Source of the DNA: Prosapia bicincta
Taxonomy: Eukaryota > Arthropoda > Insecta > Hemiptera > Cercopidae
NCBI GenBank assembly: GCA_036971475.1
Contig: JBAIZL010000001.1
Span: forward strand, 286,925,925-286,989,924
Length of the DNA stretch: 64,000 bases
Direction of reading: 5' to 3'
Below are positions 26,151-38,149 of this stretch, piece by piece. Position 1 is the first letter of the stretch; each line of letters opens with the position of its first letter. A model generated the notes under the pieces. That model ran no database searches and was not told the origin of the DNA. It worked only from the letters and a program-made list of their open reading frames with translations. The translations under genes were made by a program, and so were the position numbers.

Positions 26151-26326
26151 TGTTTTCTTACACTTTAATGTGCTTAAACAAGAATCTTACTTGGTATTTT
26201 TCTGAGTTAGCTTTCGAGAGATTATTAATGTCAGTACTTTCATTTTCGAGCTTATATCATGTAAGAATTTTGTTTAAGGGCATTGAAGTGTTAGTGATAA
26301 GTGAATAAAAAAAAGGTGTTGCTAAG

Positions 26327-26396
<70 letters not shown>

Positions 26397-26934
26397 CACA
26401 CATATACATACTTACTTATTTATTTATTTATATGCATAAATTACTTCTGCTTTAGTACAAAATTTGTGATTATATTATTATTTAGAGTGTTTGCCTAATT
26501 TATTACCATTTGAAACTAGAATTAAATAATTGTTTTTTTTAAAGAAAAGTTATCAAGAGTATATTTTAAAAAACTGCAGTTTAGAAGATTTTTTATTAAA
26601 ATTTTAACATGCGGATAAAATTTAATTCAATTATTTTATGATGGGATATAAAAGTAAAGTTATAAGGTGTTTTAATTACACATTAGAAAACTTTCGTTTA
26701 TAAGATAATAAAGTTATATTAGTAATTGTAAAAGAACTATAAAAAACAAAGTCCCAATATATTTTCTTTGATTAGATTGATTTTAAATAATCTTGAAGAG
26801 GTATTATTTCACTTCATGCATGAACTATTTACTGCATGTCAGAGTTTATTAATTAAAAAAAAAAAAAAAATTGCATTTAACCTTGTTTGTTGTAATCATC
26901 TTAAGTTTACTGAATAAGCTATAAGTAATTATTG

Positions 26935-27105
26935 CATAACTAAGTAAATACATTAGAACTTACGTGCTGATTAGTTTTGAAACAATTGTTTCATTTACGA
27001 AGCTAACCATCTATTTCGTAAATGGAGTGGAAGGTTTGGTTCGTAAATGAAATGATTGTTTTGAAATGCATCAGCACATAAGTTGTTAAGTATTCACTTA
27101 GTTAT
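26935..27105. repeat. solo PLE terminal palindrome
   Basis: Left (about 26960-27002) and right (27041-27105) arms are inverted copies, e.g. TTTCATTTACGAA against TTCGTAAATGAAA. The outer edges resemble the PLE-1 termini (GTGCTGATTAG...TTTTGAAA and CATCAGCACATAAG, then a TATTCACTTAGTTA flank). No coding sequence between the arms. Confidence 0.75.
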
Positions 27106-27109
27106 GTAA

Positions 27110-29170
27110 TAATTATTTATGGTATGAATCTATTTAATTTGATAATTTGTTGTTATATCGTAACATTGTTCTTTCGTAATAAAGTATAACTTAGTGTTTT
27201 TTTCCTAATATAAAGTTTTGAGTGTCAAAACGTTTAATTATTCGGGGTGACAGAGCAAAGTCTTATTTTTTTCTGTGTTCTTGAGGACTTTCTATATTAC
27301 CAGGTATAATACGTTTTTAATATGTTAGCTACACTTGAAAAACTGATAATTACTAAAAAAACGTGTTTCAATTCAAACATATTCAATAAATAACAAATTA
27401 TAAATCATATGATATTTTATTAAAGAATCAATTTTTCCGCAAAACATTTCTTTTTTATATCATTTGTGCCTAATGATTTACATATATTTGATGATATTAA
27501 AAATATAGTAAACTTATATAAACCATACAAATTCCTAAATATTATGAAACATTATTTGAGGATTAACAAATTTACAAAATTCAGAAATTTAACTCTAAAT
27601 ACTTGATTATCCTAATGCTTAGGATATTTGATAATGTGTATAATTGTAATAGAATAGAATGTAAAAAGGGCTAATTATTTTTTTATTTGTAAATATTTTC
27701 TTTCAAAGCTTAAAACTAACATTAAACCATAAGCACTAAATAGCAGAAATTTGGCTTGATGTTTAAAATTTTATAAAATCTTTTAATCTGCAGTTATAAG
27801 TTAAAATATTCTGTTCTTTTTATGTACTAGAAGTAAGTAAAGTTCTAATTCTAAGGGAAATTTAAAAAATCTTATTTTTGTTGAATTATTTTCCAGAATT
27901 TCATTAAAATTCCTGTGACAAAAAATATTTTAAATAAAATTAACATTTAGTTACATGCACACTGGGAAACTGCATTACTTTGTTTCTATTTTAATGTTAG
28001 GAATTATTTGATTAAATACATGTTAAATTCACAATGTTTATGGTATTATTATTGTGTTTAATACAGAAAGAATTATATTCCTAAAAAATTAAATTAAATT
28101 TACAATGTTTCAATAAACTAGCAAATTTTATAATATAATTTTACAGGTAATTATGTAACTTATCACTCATAAACATTGAGTTTAAACACAAACAATTTGG
28201 GAATGTTTTAAAAATATATTTTAAAATATTTCAAACAACATATGGATTTGAGAAAAATGTTATTAAGTGTTTAAACCTTTTATAAAAGTTCTAAAACTAA
28301 AAAAAATGTGGTTAGACATTGTTGATTATGTTAGAGCAGGTTATTCTCGATTTAGTAGATTCTCGATTTATTTCTGAATTATTCTCCTTTATCCTTGTTA
28401 TCAATATATTGTTTGGAAAATATATGAACTCTTTACAAATTGTTTGTATTCTCGTATTCAAGCACATCTTACATTTTAAAATTTGTCTTGATGGGGCAAT
28501 ATTAACACTTTTTAGCTAGCCCTAATAGCGTTGATATAAAGTCAAATACTCAATGCCTGCTTCATTTTGTTGCCAGACAAGTTCTGCCAAATTATGGTAA
28601 ATTATCTGAATTCATTATATCCTGAAGAATAACCTGAAAACCGGTTTAATTGTTGTGAGGTGAGAAGGTAGCAATTTTATTCCAAGATTAAGCTTAAACA
28701 AATAAGGATTCTTAGCCATGTGTGTAACCAATGTTAAATATTTCAAATTGTTGAAAATGATTTGAATTTATTATTAATGACAAATTATGTTTTAAATTCT
28801 TACTAAGTAAAAGGCTTGCTGCAATCCAGCTTTTTGTTATTTAATTACCAAGAAAATAATTTAAATTTTCCTTTTGACTGATAGTAATATATATATATAT
28901 ATTTAGTCACATTTATTTTATGAGTTGAAAGTGTGTTAATTTTCTAAGACTGTTTTATTTTAGTGTTTATGTGTTCAATTTCTGTTGAAATGTGCAATGT
29001 GTATTTTAAAAATTAAATACACAAAGAAGTGGAGATTTTATTAAGAAATTTAGCTACTGCATTAGGCTAGATAAATTTACATAGACCTAAAATTACATAA
29101 CAAAATCTTTAATAATTCCAGTCATTGTAGATTTATAATTTCCATATGAAAATAGTGTTTAAAAACATTA
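27110..29170. other. unassigned AT-rich stretch
   Basis: Nothing recognised. The 66-codon frame at 28319-28519 has no identifiable features. Confidence 0.4.
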
Positions 29171-29175
29171 TGTGG

Positions 29176-30151
29176 TTAGAATGCATGGTGGTACCATTCC
29201 AAGCACACTTTCCAGACCCTCCGCACACGCCATCAGCTGTGACGTCACTGCCTATTGCCTGCCAGACTGCCTACGTGCATACTAAGTCTCAAAACTTTTA
29301 ATACATTTAGTAAGAATTCTATCGTACTTCCGTTGTATAGACCAGATTATTGACATATTCTTATTTCAATAATATAGGTACAGTTTATAGTAATTGTACA
29401 GTGTAAGACGATTTTAAGATAATATTAACGCAAATAATCTATATTATATTTATATATGCATTTTAAGCTTAACTTTGTTCCTATTCTTCCTGTTTATTCA
29501 TTCTATTTAAAAAATCTATTCTAATAATCACTTGGGTTCTTGCGAACTGTCTAATTATTTTGTTGCAGGATCAAAGAACACCGTATCCACAGTTTTATGT
29601 TTTCGATAAATTTTTATATCAGAGAGTATTTTACATTTCAAACACCGTTTATTTAGTCTTACCTCTCTTGCATTAAAACTGTTTACATTTTTCTCAGCAG
29701 GTAGGTGTAGATGTGGGACTACTTCATTCTTCAGTTTTTTCCGTCTGTTCACATTCATTAATTCACTATCATAATCACTGTCATCAAAGTACCTAGAGTA
29801 CCTAGTGTTTGTGTTAAAATCGTCTGCATGGCAACATGCAACCACCCACTGTTTATGTATACCTTTGTCTTTTGGAAAAACATGAAATATTAACCCTTTA
29901 CGACTACTTTTATTGTTATAGTAGTTCTTACAGCTCTGAACAGCACAACACACCATTTTAACGCTTCACTACCAGTAACTTTGCACTACACAGTAAACTG
30001 ATTATAACATAAACACAAACGAAATCACAAACTAGCATAGGTATGAGTGCTGCTGGACTACTGTGTCAGTGTAGGTGGGGCGACAACATCAACCTCTTAC
30101 CCCTTCACATCCTCACGGGATGTCTAGAACTGTACCACTTTGCATTCTACC
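29176..30151 (-). mobile_element. candidate THAP-domain DNA element with imperfect inverted ends
   Basis: 29176-29202 and 30127-30151 are imperfect inverted repeats (TAGAATGCA, a few bases, then GTGGTAC) enclosing one THAP ORF. P-element-type transposases carry N-terminal THAP domains, so this could be a short derivative, but no 8-bp target duplication was found. The interior is more GC-rich near both ends (29190-29280 and 30040-30160) than the flanks. Confidence 0.45.
29555..29956 (-). CDS. THAP-domain protein, 133 residues
   Basis: An intact single-exon frame. The N-terminus MVCCAVQSCKNYY gives the first THAP zinc pair (C-x4-C, Cys4 and Cys9). It is followed by FHVFPKDKGIHKQW, the canonical FH-x-FP and Trp positions, and later by NEVVPHLHLP in place of the AVPxxxLP box. 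The second zinc pair (C-x2-H before a Phe) is missing: the equivalent region reads TRYSRYFDDSDYDS. The remaining 40 residues are basic with CLKC and no transposase catalytic core. THAP domains bind DNA as C2CH zinc fingers; this one may have lost zinc coordination. It could be a transposon-derived gene or a decayed P-like transposase 5' part. Start chosen as the first Met, which is where THAP domains usually begin. Confidence 0.65.
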   Translation of the reverse strand: MVCCAVQSCKNYYNNKSSRKGLIFHVFPKDKGIHKQWVVACCHADDFNTNTRYSRYFDDSDYDSELMNVNRRKKLKNEVVPHLHLPAEKNVNSFNAREVRLNKRCLKCKILSDIKIYRKHKTVDTVFFDPATK

Positions 30152-30469
30152 CACCTTGTAAAAACAGGTTCTTTCTTATTTTAACAAAGAATGTCTTGAT
30201 TCATCTACATTGATTATTTCTTTAAAAATATACTCAATGTAATAAGCAATTACAGGTAACTTACAGCCGATTAATATCGAAGTGCGATTTAATATTTTTT
30301 TGTGAACAACTTTTTTTGCCATCAAGTATGTAGCAATAATTTGCCCTTTCATTTGTGCATGTACATTGGTAAATTCATGTAAGCAAGAAGTGAATAAGAA
30401 TTAAGTCTCAGCAGAAGATGAAACATTTCTTTCTATATATTTTTTTTATTTATGGCATTTTTCTTTATA

Positions 30470-31772
30470 CGAGGGGAATCCAAAAAATAAGTTTCCCTAA
30501 TTTTTAGGGGAAATAAAAAAACATAATTCCACAATAAACACATGTATTTTATGATCTCACATCATATTCTATTTTTCTACACAATTTCCATCCCTATTCA
30601 AGCACTTTTCATACCGAAGCTTTAGTTTCTTCAAACCATCTGCATACCATTCAGCCGCTATACTTTTAAACCAGGTATTCACTTCACTTTCCAAGTCATC
30701 ATTGTTAGCAAAGCGTCGATCACTGAGGTGATTCTTGAGCTCAGGAAACAAGTGAAAATCACTAGGAGCAAGGTCTGCGGAGATCAAAGATATCCCACTT
30801 AAATTTTTCGAGACGCTCCCTTGTTGCACGAGCTGCATGTGGCCGGGCCTTGTCGTGAAGAAAAAACACCCCCCTGTGACAAAAGCCCACATCGTTTGTT
30901 CTGGATTGCCCGACGAAGTCTTAGGAGAACGTCACAGTACCACTCCGTATTTATTGTTTCACCCCGAGGTAGGTAATCGATCAATAAAACTCCACGGCAG
31001 TCCCAAAACACTGTAGCTATCACTTTCCCTGCCGACTGAATCACTTTGGCTTTTTGAGGAGGTTTCTCCCTTTTTTTAGCCACACCATACTCTGTTGTTT
31101 TGTTTCGGGTGTTGAATGGTGAATCCATGTTTCATCACCAGTGACTATTCTTGGAAACATATCATCACCTTTGTCAATAAAAGATTGCAAGAAAGATTGT
31201 GCAGCTGCCACACGTTGCTTATGGCCATCAGAGAGTAAACGAGGAACCCACCTTGCACACACACTTTCGACAGCTGAAGCTCTTCAATGATGATGTTGTG
31301 AAGAGATGCGCGGCAAATTTCAATGTTTGGTGGAAGCTGATTCATAATTTCGTCGAGTGTCAATTGCTGGTCAGCATCAATAACGTCGCTCACAGCGGAA
31401 ATGACGCCATCTTGGTGAGCGGTAGCTGGGTGTCCATCTCGCTGTTCATCATGAACATTTTCTCTTCCTTCCTAAAACAATTTTCGCCAACGTCGAACCA
31501 TTTGTACAGTCATTACATGTTCACCATACACCTTACATAACTGACGATGAATTTCAACGGCAGATTCACTTTTTGTAGTAAAAAAACAAATAACACTCCG
31601 CACTTTACAACTGGCGGAGATCGCAGTGGTGTCTCCATGTCGAATGGACCGTGACGCGCGGCGGGAATCGGTACCATTACACCCAACTAAAAGTCCCCGC
31701 TCTCGGAAAGATGCTCCGTCACTCACGCTTGGTGACACACTCGTGGGAAACTTATTTTTTTGATTCCCCTCG
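30470..31772 (-). mobile_element. mariner transposon, frameshifted
   Basis: Terminal inverted repeats of about 28 bp (CGAGGGGAATC...AAATAAGTTTCCC) are flanked by TA on both sides. At 1303 bp it has the usual mariner length and lies in antisense orientation relative to the host genes. Confidence 0.95.
30569..31738 (-). pseudogene. mariner transposase pseudogene
   Basis: Minus-strand frames, in order, cover the whole protein. The N-terminal HTH has VRSVICFFTTKSESAVEIHR and VRRW (31472-31738). A linker reads LTLDEIMNQLPPNIEI (31145-31393). The first catalytic block is VTGDETWIHH (31041-31262), followed by KVIATVFWDCRGVLLIDYLP (30799-31128). The last catalytic block is [19 protein letters not shown] and the C-terminus ends LNRDGNCVEK (30569-30892). 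At least four frameshifts separate them, and the Asp of the [11 protein letters not shown] motif is not preserved. Confidence 0.9.
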
Positions 31773-31876
31773 TATATCTGAGTTGAAGAAGTTTAGCTGA
31801 GCAAAGTTTATGTTTAAAATATGAATTTCAAATATCAAAATGTTGTTGCTGTTCATGACGAGCTGGTTTTTAATAT

Positions 31877-32010
31877 TACACTCTTGCTATTACTTGGAAC
31901 CAGACTTTTTGTTAACTAAAGGTTGTTAAATTTAGTTAACAAAGGTGTAAGTTAACAATTTACCAACCTTTAGTTAACAAAAAGTCTGGTCGCAAGTAAT
32001 AGCAAAAGTG
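31877..32010. repeat. solo PLE terminal palindrome
   Basis: Arms of about 54 bp at 31877-31930 and 31956-32010 are inverted copies (CTTGCTATTACTTG... against ...CAAGTAATAGCAAAAG). The same sequence occurs once at 4070-4135, at the end of the PLE fragment there. Confidence 0.85.
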
Positions 32011-32014
32011 TAAT

Positions 32015-33755
32015 AAGTAAATAAATTTCTAAACATACTTCACAAGGGTATAAACTAGTGGTCAATATACCACTTAACAATGTAAGATAATAGGTATATA
32101 TTTAGATTATAACAGTTCCATTATTTGCTGATTGAAAGTTGAGTTTTGATAAACAATCTGGTCTTATTTAAAAAGTCACTTTCTTGACGTTTTGCTAAGT
32201 AAATGTAAAATTACTAAATTTAAAAAAAAATCACATATATTTTGATTAATATATATTTTGTACTTAAATAAGAGTACAACATGTTACATACAAACATATT
32301 TTATTCAAAGATAAAATATTTGTATAAATAGATTGAATGTTCTTAAGATTAGCTATTAATATAAAAATTAATTTTGGTGATAGTTTTGTAGATTTAAGCT
32401 TTTTATATTAATATATTTTATTAAAAATATCTATATATATATTTATTTTACATATTTATAAATAGATGTATTTATCTCTTTCTTGTACTGATTTATTGTA
32501 CATGTGTAGGCTGTGTTAAAATTGTTTGGTTCGAAATTATAAATGGAAAAACCATTGCAATTGCCATTTTATTAAAGGTGCTCTTTAGATCTATTGTTAC
32601 AAAATTACCTACAAATTGTAATAAAATAACATCAAAATTTTATCGTGCCATATGTCAATTTTAGAATTTACAAGTTTCAGATTAATATAAAAATGTTTTG
32701 AATTAATTATTGAGTCATTAACAGGTAGTAAATTAACACATTAGCCACCATGGTGGTTGTTCAAGGTGATTGAAATAAGTTTGAACGAGATAGTGTCAAA
32801 TGGAATAAATCTGGACAAATTTCAAATAATATCCCTATATAATATACATAAATGCCTAAAGTTCATTATAAATATAATAAAGTTATTATACCTAAACTTC
32901 AAACGCAACATTGCTGTAGTTAGATTGACGTTTATATGTTAGGGTATTTTGGAAACAAAAATATAGATATCAAAAGTTTGGAAAAAATTAAATTAAAGAA
33001 TTTATGTGAAGTTTTGGAAATTTGTTACAATATTTTATGTAATTTTAAGTTTACTTAGATTTGATATTTGTTGCTGTTGAAAAAAAATTTGATGCAGTAG
33101 AAAATTTGATTATCCGGGATAAATAGGGGTCGGGGAGAAGTTAAACCTTCGTTAAATGAAACCATGGTATATAAATAAATGAAAACCATGGTTAATTAAA
33201 ACTTTTTTCAATAAATTATACGTACAGTATAACTTCAATAAGATGTTCTTAATAAACATATCTTTTTTTTAATCTCTCTAATTTTCCTAAAACAACTTAA
33301 AAATAAAAAATATTTTCTTGTCGCTTAATATTTTCTAATCAAAACTGTTTTCCCAGATGTTTCAAAGATGATACATGTTTCATAACTCAATACATGAAGG
33401 TAGATTAGCAAAAAAAAAAAAAATCTTTCAAATGAACTACATTCACTTTTGTTGCATTAAAGTTTTGCTTCTGTGATCGTTTAACCTTGAAATTTACTTT
33501 AAACATGCGCAGTAGTGTGTCAAAGAAAATTATGGGTTTTGTATTTCAAATGCCAGGTCTAAAGCTACTTTTAAAAGGTAGGTCCTCCTAAACCTATTAA
33601 CAGCTGTTTGGTAAAATTGTATTTTCTATAATTTGTACCTAAAAAAAAATTTCCCACTATAGTATTGCTAAATTACTAAATAAAAAAAAATAATATTTGT
33701 GACCAAATTGTTTGATTTTTGAATTAAATAGAGTATAGCATGTTGCATGGAAAAA
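32015..33755. other. unassigned AT-rich stretch
   Basis: No gene or element recognised. The 61-codon frame at 32757-32942 looks random. Confidence 0.4.
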
Positions 33756-33758
33756 ATA

Positions 33759-34303
33759 CAGTAGAGTCTCGATAATTTGAGGTAGATGGGACCCAGGTCC
33801 CTTCAAATTAGCGAAAACTATAATTACACAGAAATATGTTCCAGTGCATTAGAAAAAATAGGTTTTTCAATGAACCCTAATACAGTTTTATAATTAAAAA
33901 TGTACAAAATCAGTTTATAAAACTTTATATGAACATTTATTGAAAGCCTGACTAATTTCCTTTGGGTACCATATTGATATAAACATTGCTTTGAAGCCAG
34001 ACTCATTCCTTTTGGATACTGTATTGATATGGACATTTCTTTGGGGCTCGACTCATTTCCTTTGGTTACCCTATTGATAAGAACATTTCTTTGAAGCCAG
34101 ACTCATTTCCTTTGGATACCGCATTGATATGACCATTTCTTGGAAGCCCGACTCTTTTCCTTTGGATACTGTATGGCTATAATGATTTTTTAGAAGCCCG
34201 GACTCATCATTTACTTTCAAATAGATAAAATAGACTCAAAGAGAAATAGTCGTGAATTTTATAGAACCTTGAATTATCGGGACTTGGAATTTCGAGACTA
34301 CTG
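33759..34303. mobile_element. 545-bp TA-flanked inverted-repeat element (MITE-like)
   Basis: Begins CAGTAGAGTCTCGATAATTT and ends, in reverse, CAGTAGTCTCGAAATTCC, flanked by TA at both ends. This fits a non-autonomous Tigger/pogo-type element. It has no coding frame. Confidence 0.85.
33933..34208. repeat. 50-bp tandem array, about 5.5 units
   Basis: Each unit reads ACATTTCTTTGAAGCC, then GACTCATTTCCTTTGG, then a TACTGTATTGATATG-like end. Units start near 33933, 33983, 34033, 34083 and 34133; a partial unit follows at 34183. They differ at roughly 10-25 percent of positions. The array fills the middle of the inverted-repeat element. Confidence 0.9.
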
Positions 34304-34420
34304 TATTGTAATTTGTTGGACTTGAAATATGTAATCAGTCTTTGTGTCTAAGGTTCTAGGAACCTATAATCAACTTATAGTTAGAAATAGCTATAGAAAA
34401 TATTAGGTAACATAAAGGCT

Positions 34421-34430
<10 letters not shown>

Positions 34431-34476
<46 letters not shown>
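34431..34476. repeat. (TA)n microsatellite
   Basis: AT run of about 46 bases. Confidence 0.9.
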
Positions 34477-34481
<5 letters not shown>

Positions 34482-34928
34482 TTAAAAATCACAATGACTT
34501 AATCGAGGTTTTACTACATTTTGAAAATTTGTTAATAAGTTTGAAAAGTACTGTTAATCTATGGTTAAAGTTTATTTGAACCAAACAATTTTAAAATTTA
34601 ATTTAGTTTTATTTTTTAGTGTGGTTGTATTTTTATAGTGTTTTAATAGCCTATCTGTTTATGATTCAAATCCTTTGTTAAACATATTACAATATGAACT
34701 CACTTAAGTAAATTTTATTAATATGTTTTTGTTGATTGTTTCATTATCATCCACTCTGACATTTTTTTCACTTAGTGACATCTGGTAAAATCTCTTCTAT
34801 CTTTTCCCTTGCATATCTCTACCATCATTTTAATGTTTTAGTTTTATTTGATTTTTCCTCATTTAAGCACATTTGATCTCTCTGTTTTTTATACTTTGCT
34901 TTCCCATTTATGTATGATGTTTTTACTG

Positions 34929-35010
34929 CAGGGATCTCCAAACTATGGCCTGCTGGCCAATTTCAGCCTGCCAGTATGATTGATCCGGCTAGTGACAGCC
35001 AATGCCTTGT
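34929..35010. repeat. possible hAT-type terminal sequence
   Basis: CAGGGATCTCCAAACTATGG followed by CCTGCTGGCC resembles the common CAGGGGT-x-CCAA-CT-TGGCC ends of hAT elements. No matching right end was located. Confidence 0.4.
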
Positions 35011-35264
35011 TATTGTTATTGTTGCTGTGATAAGTCAGATAAAAAACATAGAACATCAGATGAAATGACTCAAATTTTATTTACTTACTAGGGCTTTTAT
35101 CAGTAAGTTATATACCAATGAAATTTATGTGGTTATGATGTTCCACTGACAATATTTTATAGTTAAAGTTGCTTGATGTAATCTTCTTGAATTCACTGAT
35201 TAAACTATAAAATAAAATTACTTAACTAAGTGAATACATAGGGCTTACTTGTTCTGAATTAACT

Positions 35265-36690
35265 ATTTTTGCTTCTTCTCCAAACACACAGAAAAACAAG
35301 TCAAATAAAAATATTAACATGTATTGGTATTGCTCGGTTCTTTTAAATGGGCTACACACTATTTTATTTCATAACAGTTTGTTTTTATGCCTTTCCTAGA
35401 CAGACTGACTTGAGGTCGTCCTACTTGCTTTTTTATGCTCTAACTATTGCAATCTTGAAGTGAGAGGAGTACAGAAGAACTCTCTTAAACTAACAAAGCT
35501 AATCACAAATGCTTTCGGAAGTATTATTTGCGTCATTTATTAGTGATAAACCCACTTTCGGTTTCGACCATTTGATGTTGTAATTGTCATAGTTGTAACA
35601 AAACACAGTAATATCGAACTAGGGAATTTAGCAAGTATGTGCTCACTTTGGGCTGGTTCTTAACAACTACTCTATAAATTACAGATGAAGCCATGAATAT
35701 TAAAACTGTTCTGACTCTTCAAACTTTAGAGTAATCGGTACAACCCAAAGGCAGAAAGGTTTAGAGGTTTCTGCTCATAATTGATACATAATTTTCCCCT
35801 TTCAGTCTCTTTTTTTCTTCTTCAATGTTTTTATGTATAATAGAACTTCATCTATTAGTTGGCTATTTGTTTAATAACAAACAATGATTACTATACAATG
35901 ATTCTTTTGTACTATTCTTTACTAAGTTTCGATTAGTTATTTTCTTATCACTTTTGTATAATGCTGAATACATTAAAGTTTTACATTCTTAACAAATTGT
36001 TCCTTATCCAAAGATTCAAAGAAATATTTTTTTTCTTTTATAGAAGGCTGAAAAGAGTTTATATTGCATTCAAGTTATTTTAATTAATGTTAATATTGTT
36101 TATTCAATAATTCTTATTACAACTTATATAGTCTTTTTATCAATTTTCTTGTTTATATACAGTATGTTTTAATGTAAATACTGCATTATATAAATATAAA
36201 TTATATGTTACAAATTACAATGTATTTAGTACTTTCATAAAAATAAATATATAAAGTTATAAACAAGAAGAAAAAATAAATATATACAAGAAATAACAAA
36301 TGTTAAATGTTACACGAGTGAAGAAAATTTATTTTGTTATTTATATTGAAATATCTCCTTGCTAATAGTAATAAGGATATCAGATGTCAAAACACACACA
36401 CACACACACGCACACATACAACATAAATGGAAATATAATTATATTATCCAATGCTTTAGCTAGAGACTGAATAGTATTTAAAATTATTACCACAAGGCCT
36501 TTGAATATATTAGTACTAAATTAAAGATACAATATCTGTTTCTTTATCCATCAAGAAATAAATATTTTTTTGTAGCATGTTTTTGTTTATTTCCTTTCCC
36601 TGTATCTCCAAGGCAACTTCATTTATGTTACAATAACATAATCTTCAGCAAAATATGTTAAATATTGCTTTTTAAAACACGAAGTGCAAG
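35265..36690. other. unassigned stretch
   Basis: AT-rich with a short CA run at 36392-36420. Nothing else recognised. The preceding 35155-35260 matches the outer flank of PLE-1. Confidence 0.4.
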
Positions 36691-36702
36691 ATATATATAT
36701 TC

Positions 36703-37590
36703 AGTGGAACCACTCAAATCCGAACTAATTGGGCTGTTCGGATGTGGAAGAGTTTGGATTTGCTGAAAAAGTTTGGTTTACAGATTAGCTGTGTATTTTG
36801 CATTTAACAGAAATGCGTTTCTTAAATAACGAACAATATTAGAGCATTCATTACATATTTCTGTATGAAAAATTAAAGTTTTCCAGTGTTCCAAGTGAAA
36901 AGTCTTTGGAACAACCCATTACTCAAAAGTTCCTGTGAATGAAAAAAATTGACGAGGCTGTATATATCTGGATGTATACACCCAAATTGGATGTGTGATT
37001 TTGTGTTTTATTTGGATATTTTCAATTTATTTTAAAGAATTTTACTATAGGTTTAGGGCAAAAAACTGTATATGCGAACCATTTAATACAAAGGTCAATG
37101 TTTTTGAAATGAAATTTAGACTTTTTTCTAAAATTCTGGATGAATGTAAATTTTATAATTTTTCTGTTAAGAGACAAATCGTGAAATATTGTAGGAGAAA
37201 AGGTTCAAGAGTTTAATAACAATATCCCCTCAGTAATAAGATTTTGAGCAGCAGTTGGGTTGCTTCGAAGAAATTGCTAAAATTTTATGTACCTGTATTA
37301 TCCGAAATCTATTTTCTGTACAGCTATACGATGTTCTAGTTGATAACACAATTGGAAATAATTAATTTACAATGTGATGAATTATTACATGAGGTATATC
37401 GAGAATAACAACAAATTTCGTGCAAATTATACTTGTAACTGAATTTTGAAAACTATAAAAATTTTAAAAAATTAGGCAAGAAATGTTTGGTAGTCTCACA
37501 ACTTATATTTGTGAACAAACATTTCCTTTAATGAATCCAAGTAAAACTTATATTCTGGAGGGTGGGTCAAGATTAGCCTTGGGGGTATCA
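36703..37590 (+). pseudogene. composite DNA-transposon relic (Tigger end plus hAT transposase)
   Basis: CAGTGGAACCACTCAAATCC at about 36703 has the form of a Tigger terminus, and PITQKF...KKIDEAVYIW at 36920-36975 resembles its transposase N-terminal region. From 36995 the frame reads FNTKVNVFEMKFRLF and KILDECKFYNF. Near 37483 it reads MFGSLTTYICEQTFPLMNPS, the conserved C-terminal block of hAT transposases (MFGS...CE-x-FS-x-MN). So a decayed hAT gene lies next to, or inside, a Tigger relic. Stops are frequent. Confidence 0.6.
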
Positions 37591-37646
37591 AATGGGCTCC
37601 GTGGGTACTATTATTTTTCTTGTCAGCACTATTATTTTTGTATTAC

Positions 37647-37720
37647 AGTGATCCCTCGTTATTTGAGGGTTACGTTCCACATCAAAAATGTTAACATTAA
37701 GCTATAGTGTACACTTATAA
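37647..37720. repeat. possible Tigger/MITE end
   Basis: CAGTGATCCCTCGTTATTTG followed by AGGGTTACGTTCC has the form of a pogo-type terminus, preceded by TA. No partner end was found. Confidence 0.45.
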
Positions 37721-37828
37721 TAAGTATGGTATATTTACGAACTACATAATTACATATATATTTTTTATTGCTTGCAATTTTCTTTGATCCAAAACACGAA
37801 AATTCTATTAATTATGAGCACTACTAAC

Positions 37829-37925
37829 ACACACACAACACACACCACACACACACACACATCACACACACACACACACACGCACACACATACACACACA
37901 CCACACACACTCACTCTAACTCACT
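37829..37925. repeat. imperfect (CA)n microsatellite
   Basis: CA-rich run with CACCAC and CATCAC interruptions; the 65-codon frame over it is an artefact. Confidence 0.9.
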
Positions 37926-38149
37926 CACTTATATTCTTCATTGATAAACACTATCCACAAAATTTTTAGATACATAATTTCAGAAAAAATAATATTTTAA
38001 ACACTGTTAATTGAATTTTAAAAGGCTGACTGTTTCGCTAAAAATAAAATTTCTTCAACAGATTTTAATGTCAACTTTAGTGACTCATTTTCAAATATTT
38101 CAATTAAATGGATAAAGAATTAAAAGAAAAAAATAAAACTAAACAAAAC

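Noticed and set aside
32757..32942. 61-codon ORF
   Set aside because: AT-rich, low-complexity composition without family features or splice context.
33933..34208. CRISPR-like array
   Set aside because: Contiguous 50-bp tandem units with no spacers, in a eukaryotic transposon.
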